A stretch of 64,000 nt of DNA, taken from the NCBI GenBank assembly GCA_039566865.1, contig CM076943.1:8480001-8544000 (forward strand). Direction: 5' to 3'. The notes beneath the pieces are model-generated. The model saw nothing but the letters and a program-made list of their open reading frames with translations, was not told where the DNA came from and did no database searches. The DNA comes from Aurelia coerulea. Taxonomy: Eukaryota; Cnidaria; Scyphozoa; Semaeostomeae; Ulmaridae. Each line of letters opens with the position of its first letter. The first letter of the stretch is position 1. Shown here piece after piece: positions 1-33,216 of this stretch. The position numbers and the translations under genes are program-made.

Positions 1-1750
1 TGCATTGCACCAACAACGTACATAACGACACTTTTGAAACACAATCTAACAACTCGACCCACAACATAGTGCGAAACAGTAACGTAACTGCAATACTAAC
101 TATGTCATTGTACAGCGAACGTGCAAATGCACTGAGAAACATTGCTGCATTCACAAAGTAGTTATTGGGCATTAACCAGCTACATTGGATTTGCTAGAAT
201 ACAGAGTACGCGAGCTATCGCTGGAAATTAAAAACAAGAGAAGAAGAAAATAGATATGTAAAATTGTGAATGGATAAAAAATGTCTCGTGAGAATGGAAA
301 GTGCTGGGTTTCAATTTCTATTTGGATAGTACTTTGTACTTCTGGTTTTTGAAGTGTCTTTTATTGCTTCCGTTGCGGAAATCCCTGCCATGGCATGTCA
401 AATAATCACTAAAATAAAGTCTGCGGCTAAAGTACAGGAAAGTATAGGCTCATCCAGTCTTCCAGGAACAACTAAAAATTCATTGCAAATTCAACTAAAA
501 AGGTAACCAAGGACATATGACATGCTTAGACTGTTGGATTGACTTTTCACGTCACTAATCCATTCAGTAAAACCCGCATTTAAAAATCTACCTTTTTCAA
601 ACAAAGTTGTTTGGGTTCTTATGATTTCACATTTTCAGATTTCGTTAACTCAAAATGGTCTAATACAATTTTAAACAAAATAGTATAGGTTACCAGCTAC
701 TTAAGATAAAATGTAAGACGAACAACGACATTGCATTATGAACTAAAGAGAACTAAAGAAGAACTAAAGGTTTAAAATGATGATAATACTATAGATCATG
801 GATTGCTAGCACTATCATTCTGTTCATAGGATGATGTTAAACATGTATTGATATATTCATATATAAACCACTTATACATTTGGATCACGTGCTGCCATCA
901 AGCATAAGAATTTTGATGAAGCACCCATGAACTGAAAGTAGAATTATCTTTTGAAATGGTATTGAATGTTGTTTCTCTTGTTTTTTCGTTAATGCGACAA
1001 CTTAAAAGACAGTGTTTTTCGTCTTCAAGAATACCATATGTTAGGCACTTATGTAGCATTCATGAAATCAGGTTGTAGGTCCTTGAATTAGATTCTTTAC
1101 CTTTGAAAGATTTTTCAAATTATGTTTCTTCGTGTTCGGTCTTTAGAATGCGTGGTTTAGAATCAATATACTGCGATGGAGGATGGAATGCCAGCATTGT
1201 GGCAAAATCAGACTTGCTTAGGCCTATTAGTTGACTGAGTAGCATAGTTAATTTTTTCTATTTTATATATTAATCACGAAATATCTACAGCTGAAAACTA
1301 GACCAATGCATTTTTTCTTCAAAAATGCATTTTTTCTTCAAAATAAGAACCTATGAAAACCAGGCTGAAATGGTTCTTACGTAAAGGAGTAAATATTCAA
1401 GATTTCAGGCTAAGTTCTTATTCAAGGGAGGTTCATATATGCAGGTTTTTAATGTATCTGTTGGAAACAAATGTTAAATTTCGTCGCAAGCACTGGTCAA
1501 TATATTTGGGAAGTTCACCCTTGAGATATACCAAATGTGGTTTCGACGATAAAAACTCCCAAAAGTAAAACGGGTAATTTACTTTAGAGGAACAGCTGCG
1601 AAGTTCTATGGTACAACCGCTTGTAAGTGTAGATAAAAAGTGTGGAAACAAACAATACAACCTTGGGAAAAATGCTTCAAGACAGGTAGAAGATTCTGAA
1701 CGTAGAAAATGACCTAAAATGAATGAATAAAGTGCAAGGTACCACAAAAC
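1..1750. other. AT-rich sequence without recognisable gene
   Basis: Only short open frames with no recognisable protein signature occur here. I see no RNA gene, and no terminal repeats that would define an element. It may be intron or flank of the NEK4-like gene, whose C-terminal exons are still missing, but no exon could be placed. Confidence 0.4.
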
Positions 1751-1759
1751 ATTCGAAGT

Positions 1760-2620
1760 TAGTTAATGAATAATGGAATAGTCTTATCAAAAACTAACTA
1801 CTCCTGGGAAAACTCTAAAAATAAAAATCATATATGACGTGACACGATAACAGGAGTTTTGCACTTAATAATGAAAGAAAATGAAGTTTTGAATCAAGTG
1901 CAAAACGTTTGCCATAATTAGCCACAACTAGCTATAGGTGTGTCACAGAGCATCGCATCTCATTATTCCTGAGAAAACTCCTTAAAGAAACTTAACAGGA
2001 TGCTCCACCACGACAAAGGTGAGATTGAGAAAGAAAGAAAACGAGAAAGGTGAGAAAGAAAATGAGATTGATGAATCAAGTGTTACAACATTTTTCCTGT
2101 GCTATGTGCCAAAAAGTTCAAAGAACGCAAATGAGCAGACAAGTATTCTTAAAACAAATTAGTTATTCCTGGGAAAGCCCTGAAAACAAAGAGTGAACAA
2201 GATGCGACAAGTTAACAAAATGAAAAATGTTTGATCGATGACAATGACGTTTAGGAATCAAGCTCAAAACATCTTTCCCATGATATATGTCACAAAAGAA
2301 TCGAGGTTTGTAAATGAATCATGAAACCTTCTTATCAAAAACCATTACACCTGGGAAAATTCTGCAAATAAAAGATCAACACTCAGCTAAACGATGAGAA
2401 ATATTCGATGAAAGAAAATGAGGTTGATCGATCAATTGCAAACAGTTCCCCCATGCTGTGTATCACAAGAAATTAAAATTCGTAAATGAACAATGGAAAG
2501 TTCTCATCTAGAACCAATCATTCCTTGGAAAACTCTAAATATAAATGAATTAACACGATGCTATGGGATGAGGAATGTTTGATGAGAGTAAATGACGTTT
2601 ATGAATCAAGTGTAAAACAA
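1760..2620. repeat. Decayed tandem array, five units of about 165-195 bp
   Basis: A recurring block reads: a short 'cctgggaaaactct'-like core (near 1799, 1966, 2165, 2350 and 2522), an A-rich stretch, 'atgaaagaaaatga', then 'gaatcaagtgcaaaac' and a 'cccatgctatgt..cacaa' segment. Spacing of the core is about 166, 196, 184 and 173 bases. Units are clearly related but strongly diverged, so this is an old satellite-like or minisatellite-like array rather than a young expansion. No long open frame is shared between units. Confidence 0.6.
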
Positions 2621-3660
2621 GCCGATACAACAAGTGCTTGTCCATTCAGCATCCCACACATTACCAAAGATTAAAATATGATGTTCATTTAACCACTGTG
2701 ATTTGCCATGCTCTTAAAATGTCGCCTGTATTGACTTCATAAGTAGGTGTGGCTCCAGTTATTCAAGAACCGCGTATCAGCAGCTTGGGAAGAGTTCTGA
2801 CGTCGAGAATAGTGGACTTAACCAAGATAACTGCAGCCTCACCTTAAAACGCTTGAATAACGGGATTCATTTTAATCTTTCACAAACTCTGAAACACACG
2901 TGTGAAGGCCAATCTCCACTAGCCGATTTTCTGGACGATTGTCTGAAAAAATTGTGACCACACATGCGCAGTGGAACATTCCTGATCGCTGCATCGAAAA
3001 ATTTTGCTGGACGAAACGTAGAGGTGGTTTCTACTTTTCGTCAGACAATTTTGTTCGCTGAGTTTTTGGCTTATGGAAGTGCAAGATTTCTCTAGCCTCG
3101 CTGAAATTTTAGAAAATTTGGAAGGCGCATTTGCGACGCAAGCAACAAAAATGGAGATCAAAATAGCTCTTTCGACTTGAATTTTTACGACCATCGTCGA
3201 AAAGATTGTCTTGTGGAGATCAGCCTTAAACCCAATCTTATGCTTGCTTAAGACAGCCGATTACTCCGCAATAACAACAAGCTCCAAACACTTACATCCC
3301 AACCATCGGTTTAATTTTAAAATGGTGTAAAACAATCAGCTTTCTCCACTCTCCATGTTTTCAGGTAGCATTACGCAAAAGCAACATATTTGTACTCGTA
3401 CTCGTGTGTCTCTACCAATAAGCAAATCTTGACAATGGAAAATATAACACTGGTTAATTACGCTGTAATATGTGACTGCATTTCCATTGCAGAAACAACG
3501 CTGTTACAGCGCTTTGATCCTGAGAGTTGATTCCATAGGAAAACCATCAGATACAAAACAATGGGCAAAACAAGGCGCCGGCCAATATTTTAGCGTTGTT
3601 TTGGAGAATAAACCAATCACAGCCTTTGCGTAGTTGTCACACACTCACAGAAATAAGCTG
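2621..3660. other. No feature identified
   Basis: AT-rich sequence with only spurious short open frames. No splice-consistent exon, RNA gene or element end was recognised. Confidence 0.3.
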
Positions 3661-3663
3661 GTT

Positions 3664-3807
3664 TTGAGAAGTACTTTATTGTACCCTAGGGTATTTGAAG
3701 GCCAAGAGGTATTCTAGTGTATTCTAAAGTACCCTATAGGGTACTTTGAGGGTATTCTAGAAAACCTTAGGGTACTTCAGGTCAAAAAGGTACTTCAAAG
3801 CACCCTT
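3664..3807. repeat. Cluster of AGGGTACTT / AAGTACCCT motifs
   Basis: The nonamer agggtactt and its reverse complement, with one-base variants, recur many times in about 140 bases in both orientations, so the block can fold into several alternative hairpins. No known element class is assigned. Confidence 0.6.
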
Positions 3808-4224
3808 GCGACTGCAAATATCACGTGACTTACGCAAAGCGCTCGAAAATGGAATCAATTCGCGTTCTTTTCTTCTCTTTGCGACGGTTGAATTTTGAAG
3901 TTTTTCTTGCTGCGGCGAAGGTTTGGAGGACAATCATATCACTGTGTGAGAGGGTATCATTGCACCGTTATTATGCCGTACTTTCTGGCGACAAAAACAA
4001 ATTGCAAGAAAGTGAAGCAATTCACATTACAACTGGAAGATACAGTAGCGGCACCGCAGCCACTGTGTGCTGTTCAAATCTTTGCTTATTCCTGCTGTCG
4101 GAGCAGTACGTCCAGCATAATTGTGATATTTCTTTTACTTCCATTCCCATCACTATCAAAGTCATTCAACACCATGGTGGTTTGTACACTTACAATAAGA
4201 ACCCTTTTCGCTTTGCTGTACCAT

Positions 4225-4276
4225 TACAACAACAACAACAACAGCAACAACAACGACAACAACAACAACAACAACG
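4225..4276 (+). repeat. (CAA)n microsatellite
   Basis: Run of CAA triplets interrupted by CAG and CGA. It lies in an open frame that reads it as polyglutamine, but the surrounding frame has no other protein-like features, so I treat it as a simple repeat and not as a polyQ gene. Confidence 0.8.
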
Positions 4277-4839
4277 ACCAACCTTCACTCAACAAGGACT
4301 CGTGAACAGCCTGCTCAAAAACCAGGATAACCAATTGTATGCCTTGGAAGGCATTGCTAAAATTATAAGGCAAAACGTCTTCCAAGCACCAGTAAGGGCA
4401 CAAACAATAACGTTATAAGATCTTGAGATAAAGAAGACTCTGAAAATCCTTCAACCTCAATTATAGTTATCTTTGGTAGCATTCATTATACCCTCTTGCC
4501 CCATTTTGTTTGATTACGAAGCAAAATTGCAAGCAAATGCAATGTATTGTTTCTTAACACGGCTCTTTGAATGTTGCACAAAATACTTCAGAACAACCTC
4601 GAGCTTTTTACAGCTGTTATCCAAATCTGTCATCGAGAAATATATCTTTAATAGCAAAGGTTATGGGTCGTATTTTGAGCTGTAAGGTGAATTTGATTCA
4701 ATAACTTTTGGAGCAAAAACAACGAATCAGTTCATAAACCTACGTCGTTTGGTCATATAATGGGGAAATGCTGCATGCTGACTCCGAAAACTGTTTACTA
4801 TACGAAGGGTTGATAACATTTTTCACAAACCTCTAGAGT

Positions 4840-5510
4840 ATCGTCGTCCGCATTTTCAAGTATTACGAATGCTTTCCGTAGAACAGCTTCGCCAACACCA
4901 CGAATGCATTCCCTGTCGAAGAAAGCAAAGCTACTGTAATTGTCTAATTTTTGTTCATGGTTTACAGACAACAAGGAGTTTTACCTATATTTTTATGAGA
5001 CAACGACTCACAGCTGTAGCAGACCCTTCTACATGATTAGAATGAAATTGTAATCGGAATGAAAGCAACAGACATGCAGTTTATTGTATATTGCAGATTT
5101 ATGCCTCTGGCGATTCGAAGTACCACCATAGGAAATGTTTTATTATCTATGTCGACATCAAAATACAACACAACGAACAGGAAGGACGTCCGTGTGCAAA
5201 AACTGACGTCAGAACATACCAAAAGAAGCTTTTCGTACACAGGTCCAAATGCTTGGAGTAGTATCCCACAACCCATCAGAGATACCGAATACATTGTACG
5301 ATTCAAAAAGGAGTTTAAATCTCACCTATTGAGCTAACAGAAACTAGTTTTGAACGAATCCATGGAGGGTCAGTACTAAGGGACAACATGTTTTAAACCT
5401 ATAGAGTTTACACTTGTAACTTTTTATTGTACTTTACTTTGTTTTGTATTATAACTGAATGGATGTCGTGATCAAATAAGATTAAATGAAAAATTGAATG
5501 CAGAATAGAA
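4840..5510 (+). mobile_element. LINE 3' end: decayed C-terminus of a reverse-transcriptase ORF plus 3' UTR
   Basis: The frame ending at 5337 contains the tail typical of CR1/L2/Rex-type LINE polyproteins: YNTTNRKDVRV, then RSFSYTGPNAWSSIP, then FKKEFKSHLLS and a stop. About 200 bases upstream a second frame shows MLSVEQLRQHH, the kind of segment that precedes this tail in LINEs. The two are in different frames, so the copy is broken by an indel. No catalytic reverse-transcriptase motifs remain. The AT-rich stretch after 5337 is the likely 3' UTR. Confidence 0.6.
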
Positions 5511-6560
5511 CAATGTTTGATTTGAAAACTTAGTAATTTGCACACTCATGCAGGGTGGTTGCAAATTGAATCTCCCACCTACCCGTCTCTTTCAGATATT
5601 GGATCTTCATTCTTTTGCAGATCCATCTGGAAAGTGTTTTTTCTGACATGGATGAGGGAAAGGTTTTGCGGGAAAATGCAAATTTTCCTTTCAATCCCAC
5701 CTTCGTTTGTTTTTTCGAGAGATTGGCTAGTTCTCTCAAAAGCCCAACTTGCCCCAATGATGAGAAAATGCAGCCTTCTGTTTGTCTGATGTTTATAAGG
5801 AAAGATTTACATCAATGTTTAAATTTATGTAAAGGGAAGCCAAGCCTCAGCAGCCTTCGTCCTAAAACTACAAATCAACATGTAACTTTAGGAAATCTTA
5901 CTTCACAATCAATTTTAAGAACCGAGTATTTCCATGCAAAGAGACTTATACTACTGTCGACCTTCAACCTTCAAAAGAATGAAACATGAAGCTATGAAAA
6001 ACAAAGCTGCTGAACATACCTCCTTAGCCGCTCTATTCGGTCATTTAATCTTCCCGATACAGTTGAAGAGAGTAACTTGTGTTCATTTTCTTGAAAAGAA
6101 AAACAGTCACCAAATTTTCAAAAATTCACTCATGTTGTTGCAATTTACTACTTTTATTTCAACATATAATAAACCAGGTGAATAGGAAAAATAATCTCCT
6201 CAATATTTACAGATTGGATGATCGATAACCGACAAAACAATGTTTGATTTTTCTTTGACACTTTTTGATGAAAAGTACACAATAAATTTGATTTCTGCGG
6301 GGTGTCCCATAATATATCGGCATTGGCCAAAATACCTTAGCATGAATTATGAACTGATATCTATAGAATACCAATCATTTTGTAGCAGGCTAACTTAGAT
6401 GTAGAAATTTAGTTGACAACGATAAGCCATACCATTATTGACTTATGGGATTTTTTGCCTGGCAGTCATCTTTAAACATACTCAAAAGAGAACCATAACT
6501 TACCATGTTTTTTCAAAGTTTCAGCTTCAAAAAAGAAAGTGGACAAGGCCATTTTTATAT

Positions 6561-7088
6561 AGTATAGGTTCCAAATCTTTAACTCGGCGTAAAAAGGTGG
6601 GTGTAAAATTCAATGACCTATTTCTTCTGATTGAACGGCTTGAAAGAAACTTTAGATACTTATCTATAATTCAACTGTTGGACTTTCCAGAAATTTTGAA
6701 TATTTTTCAAAATTGCAGCATATGTTACATTTCAGCTCATTTGAAGATGTGACGTCATCAAATTTCTAAATCATAAACCAGATGAGTGACAGACTTTTGC
6801 TTGATACCATATTGTAGGCATTCATAAACTATGGTTTTCTTCGAAATTACTTCATGTTGCGTCAAACGGTTTAGAAATTACGATGGTTTTAAGTTTTTTG
6901 AAAATTTTTGTTGAATTCTTGAAAAAGAAGAAAAACACTCTAACTCTGAAAATATTTTAGATTTCAGAAAAGTCCAACGTTAGAATTATAGAGAAATAGC
7001 TGAAGTTTCTTTGAAGTCATTCAGTTCAAAGAAACAGGTCACTCAATTTTACACCAGCCTTTTTAAAGATTTGGAACCTATGCTTTTT
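6561..7088. mobile_element. MITE-like element, family A, copy 1
   Basis: Ends are inverted: 'taggttccaaatcttta' at the left and 'taaagatttggaaccta' at the right, with sub-terminal 'gtgtaaaattca' also inverted. A second copy lies at 13994-14636 and shares the whole interior, including the 'gtgacgtcatcaaatttctaaatc' region. It has no coding capacity, so it is a non-autonomous DNA element. Confidence 0.65.
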
Positions 7089-7092
7089 TATA

Positions 7093-7200
7093 TCCATATG
7101 AAATTTTACAATACAGTTTAGATTTTACTATACTTTCTAATTGCCATGCAACATTACTGGGACGATACCAAGAGGAGCAAAAGACAATGACAAGGCAATC
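7093..7200 (-). mobile_element. LINE 3' tail fragment
   Basis: Shares 'aaattttacaata...' followed by 'gacgatac...gagcaaaag' with 22009-22135, 63600-63745 and, in reverse, 52005-52145. The copy at 22009 is attached to a LINE ORF end, which identifies the family. Confidence 0.5.
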
Positions 7201-8700
7201 CTCCAAGGAGCCAAACCTAATGAGAAATATGTTACTGTTTCATGTAAGTGCATTTGAGTTGTTTAGTCAAGCTCCCAAGGAGATTATTGATGTATGTGTC
7301 ATCTTATTAGTGTTGTAAACGGGACGAAATCTTTTGCTTTTCTCATCAACAGTAGCTTCCATCCCTCTGACTCTGGAATGATATCATCAATTTTAGTCAA
7401 ATAAAGCTCTGTATCTTATTTAGCGTTTTTTTAAATGGCAGAATCGGTGCACAATTCAAGGTTGTACGGTTCGGTTCGGTAAACACCGAAATATTTTGGG
7501 ACGTCCGGAATTCTGTATCACCTCCAGAATAGATTGCTCATATTGCTATCATGTTAGACTCAAACTTTTAATTGAAATTGCAAGGCATCGTTTATGCATT
7601 TATGTTTGGAAAAAGCCATTCCTAAAAGTAAGGTACTTTGTCATCTCTTTTTTCTGCAAGAATAAAAAAGAGCGCGTCTCTGAAATTATTATTTCTTCTG
7701 TACAATCGTATCTGAAAAAATGGCAAATTTCAAGAACAGTAAGATAGTTAAGATTTAGTGACATTTCAACAAGCTCAGCTTCATTGATCCCACAGGTGAT
7801 GCTTTCTAAACGTTACGATATCAACCTTCATGAGGAAAAATTGACTTGGTATAAAGAATTGAAGATCGAGATGCTTAGACAATTCAAACTAATGTATCAA
7901 AATACACGTATCCACTGATTGCAAAAGCATGCTGCAAAAACAAGCTAACCAATTTGAAAACTTCTAAGTCTATTTCCTGCCTAGGCCTGATGACGTTTCG
8001 CTTTTTGTTTTGATCTCTGAAGAAACGAAAAGCACAAAGCATCAATAAGTCTACGATATTTCATAACTGCTTGGCTCTATCTATAAAGATAAAAATATAT
8101 CTGAGTCCACTTTAAAATCATCAAATTGTTGAAAGGCTGTTTGACTAAGGCTATCATTTTTAATGACGATAAGACACGTATCAAGGCACCAAGTATCAGA
8201 TTAAAAATCGTATCAATTTTTGGGACAAATCCAGTAAAATGATTTTCAGGAAACTGCTGATTTTCTGAGAAAGATATCATATAAAAATGACAAAGAAATC
8301 TCAAAAATTAAGTTTAAGTCTCAGTGAAATGAAGGATTTAAAGTTTTATGAGTTTTTTCATTACTTTGTTTTAAATAAACTGAAAGGATCTAGACTATCT
8401 AGAGTAAATTTAGGCCTTCTATGTATGCCGCATCTAGACATGGAGCCCTTAGTTTAACGTTCCTTTAGAAGGACAGCGAAGTGAGTTGCTTGGTCAGGCT
8501 TTTGGAAGGTCACCCAACCAGACTTCGACCTCACGCAACCGAATTTAACTTCAGCCACCTGACGGAAACTGTATAAGCCGCATGGACACTCACCCCAGTT
8601 GCTTAGATCGTGTAAGATTCTATAAATTCTTGATATATTTGTTTTATTGGACCGAACATTTTAAAGTCTCATATCAAAATTCATATATATTTAATGGCCC
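7201..8700. other. No gene supported; expected position of further NEK4 C-terminal exons
   Basis: The last recognised NEK4 exon ends at 8713 in an open phase, so the gene must continue leftward. No downstream exon with the expected conserved C-terminal residues could be recognised. One open stretch on the plus strand at 7796-7918 was considered and rejected. Confidence 0.3.
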
Positions 8701-8712
8701 TAAGGTTCTTAC

Positions 8713-30801
<22,089 letters not shown>

Positions 30802-32277
30802 GGTTTCTTTGTCAACGGCAGCTCAGCATCATTGACACAGTGTGCAAGTATGGCTCATTCTATAACAAACAAGCAAAAATGCTTCATTTCCAACAGTAAA
30901 TTTGACAATAGAAAATGTACATTCAGTTCAGGTGAAGTTCTTTTGCCTTCACAAAGGTGTTGTGGCGCAGTGGTGTATTCCCGTGACTTTGCAGGGCAGA
31001 ACAGTCAGGCGGACAGGAATCAATACCATGGTAGAGCCCTACCACTTGAGCATCATCATGACAAGGGGTTGTGGACTCGATTAGCACTAAGCTACTTCTG
31101 TGATCCCAGTGCCTGCTGCTAAAAACCGCAATTTCACCTTCATCTTTGCTAACACACTTTAACAATAACCCTAATCCAAAATTCATCATGATTTTTTAAT
31201 CTTTCCAAGCAACTTGCCTTGATTTCTATCTTTAGAAGGTCAGAGGAAAATCTCAAATGAAAATTAGTTTGAAATTTTACTTTGAGCACGTGCGAGATCT
31301 CGTCGAGAACTGTCTTACTGTGCAGACTCCAGTCTGCAGAGTATGGCAGTTCTCGACGAGATCTCGCGTGTGCAGACCAAGGAAGCAGTGGCGTGCTCAT
31401 GTGCAAGGTCTTTGATTCCTTGGTCTTTGAAGGTGTTTGCTTGCGTGCAAGGTTTTGATTCCTTTGTTTTCAAAGTAATGAACAAAATATCTCGTTCAAA
31501 ATCGACGTGCACGTAAAATTTTTGAAAAAAATCTCATGTGTGCAGCTGCCACACTCTGCAGACTGGTGCAGACTGTGCATGTGCCCCACCCCAAACTGAT
31601 AAGTTTGCAAAGTGTGCGTAGAAGATGGGCACATGACCACTGTTTAGAATGATGATTTTATAATTCTTCCTTTGTTATCATAAAAATGCGGGCAGAGGAT
31701 CATCCGCGTGTACCACATGAATAGCAGTCTGGGCCCCACCCACAAGTCTATTTCGTAAACTATCATAACATAAGCAGTCTGAAAGCGATTTTACAGTCGA
31801 TGAAATCGACTTGGGGCAAGTCTAAAAACAATCATAACAAAAGATAACAAAGGATTTAAGAAATTTAGGCCTATTTGTGTCTTTTTCACTGTGAATGTTT
31901 TGTGTATAATATGCAATCACTCTTGCTTTTTCTCTCTGATTGATATGACAGCATGATAGTGATCAGCCCATCAGTTCACCGTTCATCTCACCTTCAGCTC
32001 CAGATGGTTATTTTGCAAACTATAGTTAACTCTCTGCCTGCAACAAGTGAAAGAAACGGAATATGCTGTATGCTCTGGTCTGATGTCTGGCTTCTTGCAT
32101 TGAAGATGTCAATTGAATTGAATCAAACGGAAGAATATTCCTGCGCAGTGAAATGCTACCATTAATTTGCCTCAGTCTCAGTAAGAGGTAATTACAATAG
32201 TTTTTGGCGGTTGATTCAAGACACATTTCGATCGAATTCGAATAAAAACAACAGAAAAATAAACAGATGAAAACAAG
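30802..32277. promoter_or_regulatory. Shared intergenic region between divergent NEK4-like and brambleberry-like genes
   Basis: The two start codons face away from each other across 1.48 kb, so both 5' UTRs and promoters should be here. I see no clear TATA box. A perfect 21-bp-arm hairpin (31292-31367) and a possible tRNA-like SINE remnant (about 30955-31110, with 'gttgtggcgcagtggtgta') interrupt it. Promoter role is inferred from gene orientation only. Confidence 0.4.
31292..31367. repeat. Perfect inverted repeat, 21-bp arms
   Basis: gcgagatctcgtcgagaactg at 31292-31312 is exactly complementary to 31347-31367. The spacer holds a second small palindrome, gcagactccagtctgc. Confidence 0.85.
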
Positions 32278-33216
32278 ATGAAGTCAGCCACGATGGCCCG
32301 TTTTTGTTTGTTTTATCAATTACTTCTTCATGGAAATGATGGTGGTAAAGCTTCAGTAGACCATAATAGTGGTGAAGAAGTTTTAGGCCCGCCAGACGGA
32401 GCCAAAAAGCGCGGAGAAGCGAAGCTTGGGGAGTATGAATCAAATAACAGTCCTTGTTGGACCAAAGCAGTTTCAGAGTTGAGAACAAAATGCAGTGAGA
32501 TGACCGATCTTGAGCAAAGTATCTTAGCCATGAAGTTTGCAAACTGCCATTTTGAGAAGTCAGGAATGAAAGTTTATGACTGTACAAATAAAGATGATTT
32601 TAAGAAGTGCACAAATGCAATGAAAAATGACAGTTTCATTGCGTTTCTGACGTATACAGAATTTTTTACACATGTTAAAGACATATGTTATTATCTTCAA
32701 AGTGTGATTTGGAGGAAGCAGACTGCCCAAACTATTTCAAGATTGGCAAAAATTGCTGGAGAAACTGCTAAAAATCTTGATGCATCATTACAGAATCAGG
32801 ATTTGGTTTTAAAAGGACAGAATATCTCATTAAAAAACCAGGAAGAAATTTTGGAAAATGAAAAGAATCTTAAAGTCACATTACAAAATTCAACAACTAC
32901 TGCAAGAGCTGCTTTCGAAGAAATGAAGCAGAAAGCTGATGAACAAAAAGCTATCTTCAGTCAAACATTTGATGGTGTTTTCTCTGGCATTGATAAACTT
33001 GCTCAGTTACAGGCCATGTTACTTGGAGAATTCATTGGATTGCAGTCTATTGCATTTTATATTGCTGCATTGATCACATGCTACTTTGTGACAAGCTCAC
33101 CAAGGACAATAGGAGCAAGACTTGCACTTTTTACAGCCTTTTCACTTTTGGTTGTTGCTGAAAAATTGATAGTTGATTGGTCTTTTAAAAGAAAATCACA
33201 GTTTGATTCGCCAGCT
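32278..33216 (+). CDS. Brambleberry-like exon 1
   Basis: 313 codons with the six-cysteine domain, the coiled coil and two hydrophobic segments. I end it at GCT|GTGAGT; read-through would stop after 12 more codons. Phase 0. Confidence 0.85.

Noticed and set aside
3825..4418. 197-codon open frame with a glutamine run
   Set aside because: The run is a CAA microsatellite and the rest has no domain, splice support or plausible composition.
5538..5989. Overlapping plus-strand open frames of 83 and 124 codons
   Set aside because: No recognisable motif, two frames equally open, and no splice context.
7796..7918. Possible terminal exon on the plus strand (acceptor-like cccacag, then 40 open codons beginning VMLSKRYDINLHEEK)
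   Set aside because: No recognised homologue, no partner exon, and 40 open codons are not significant alone.
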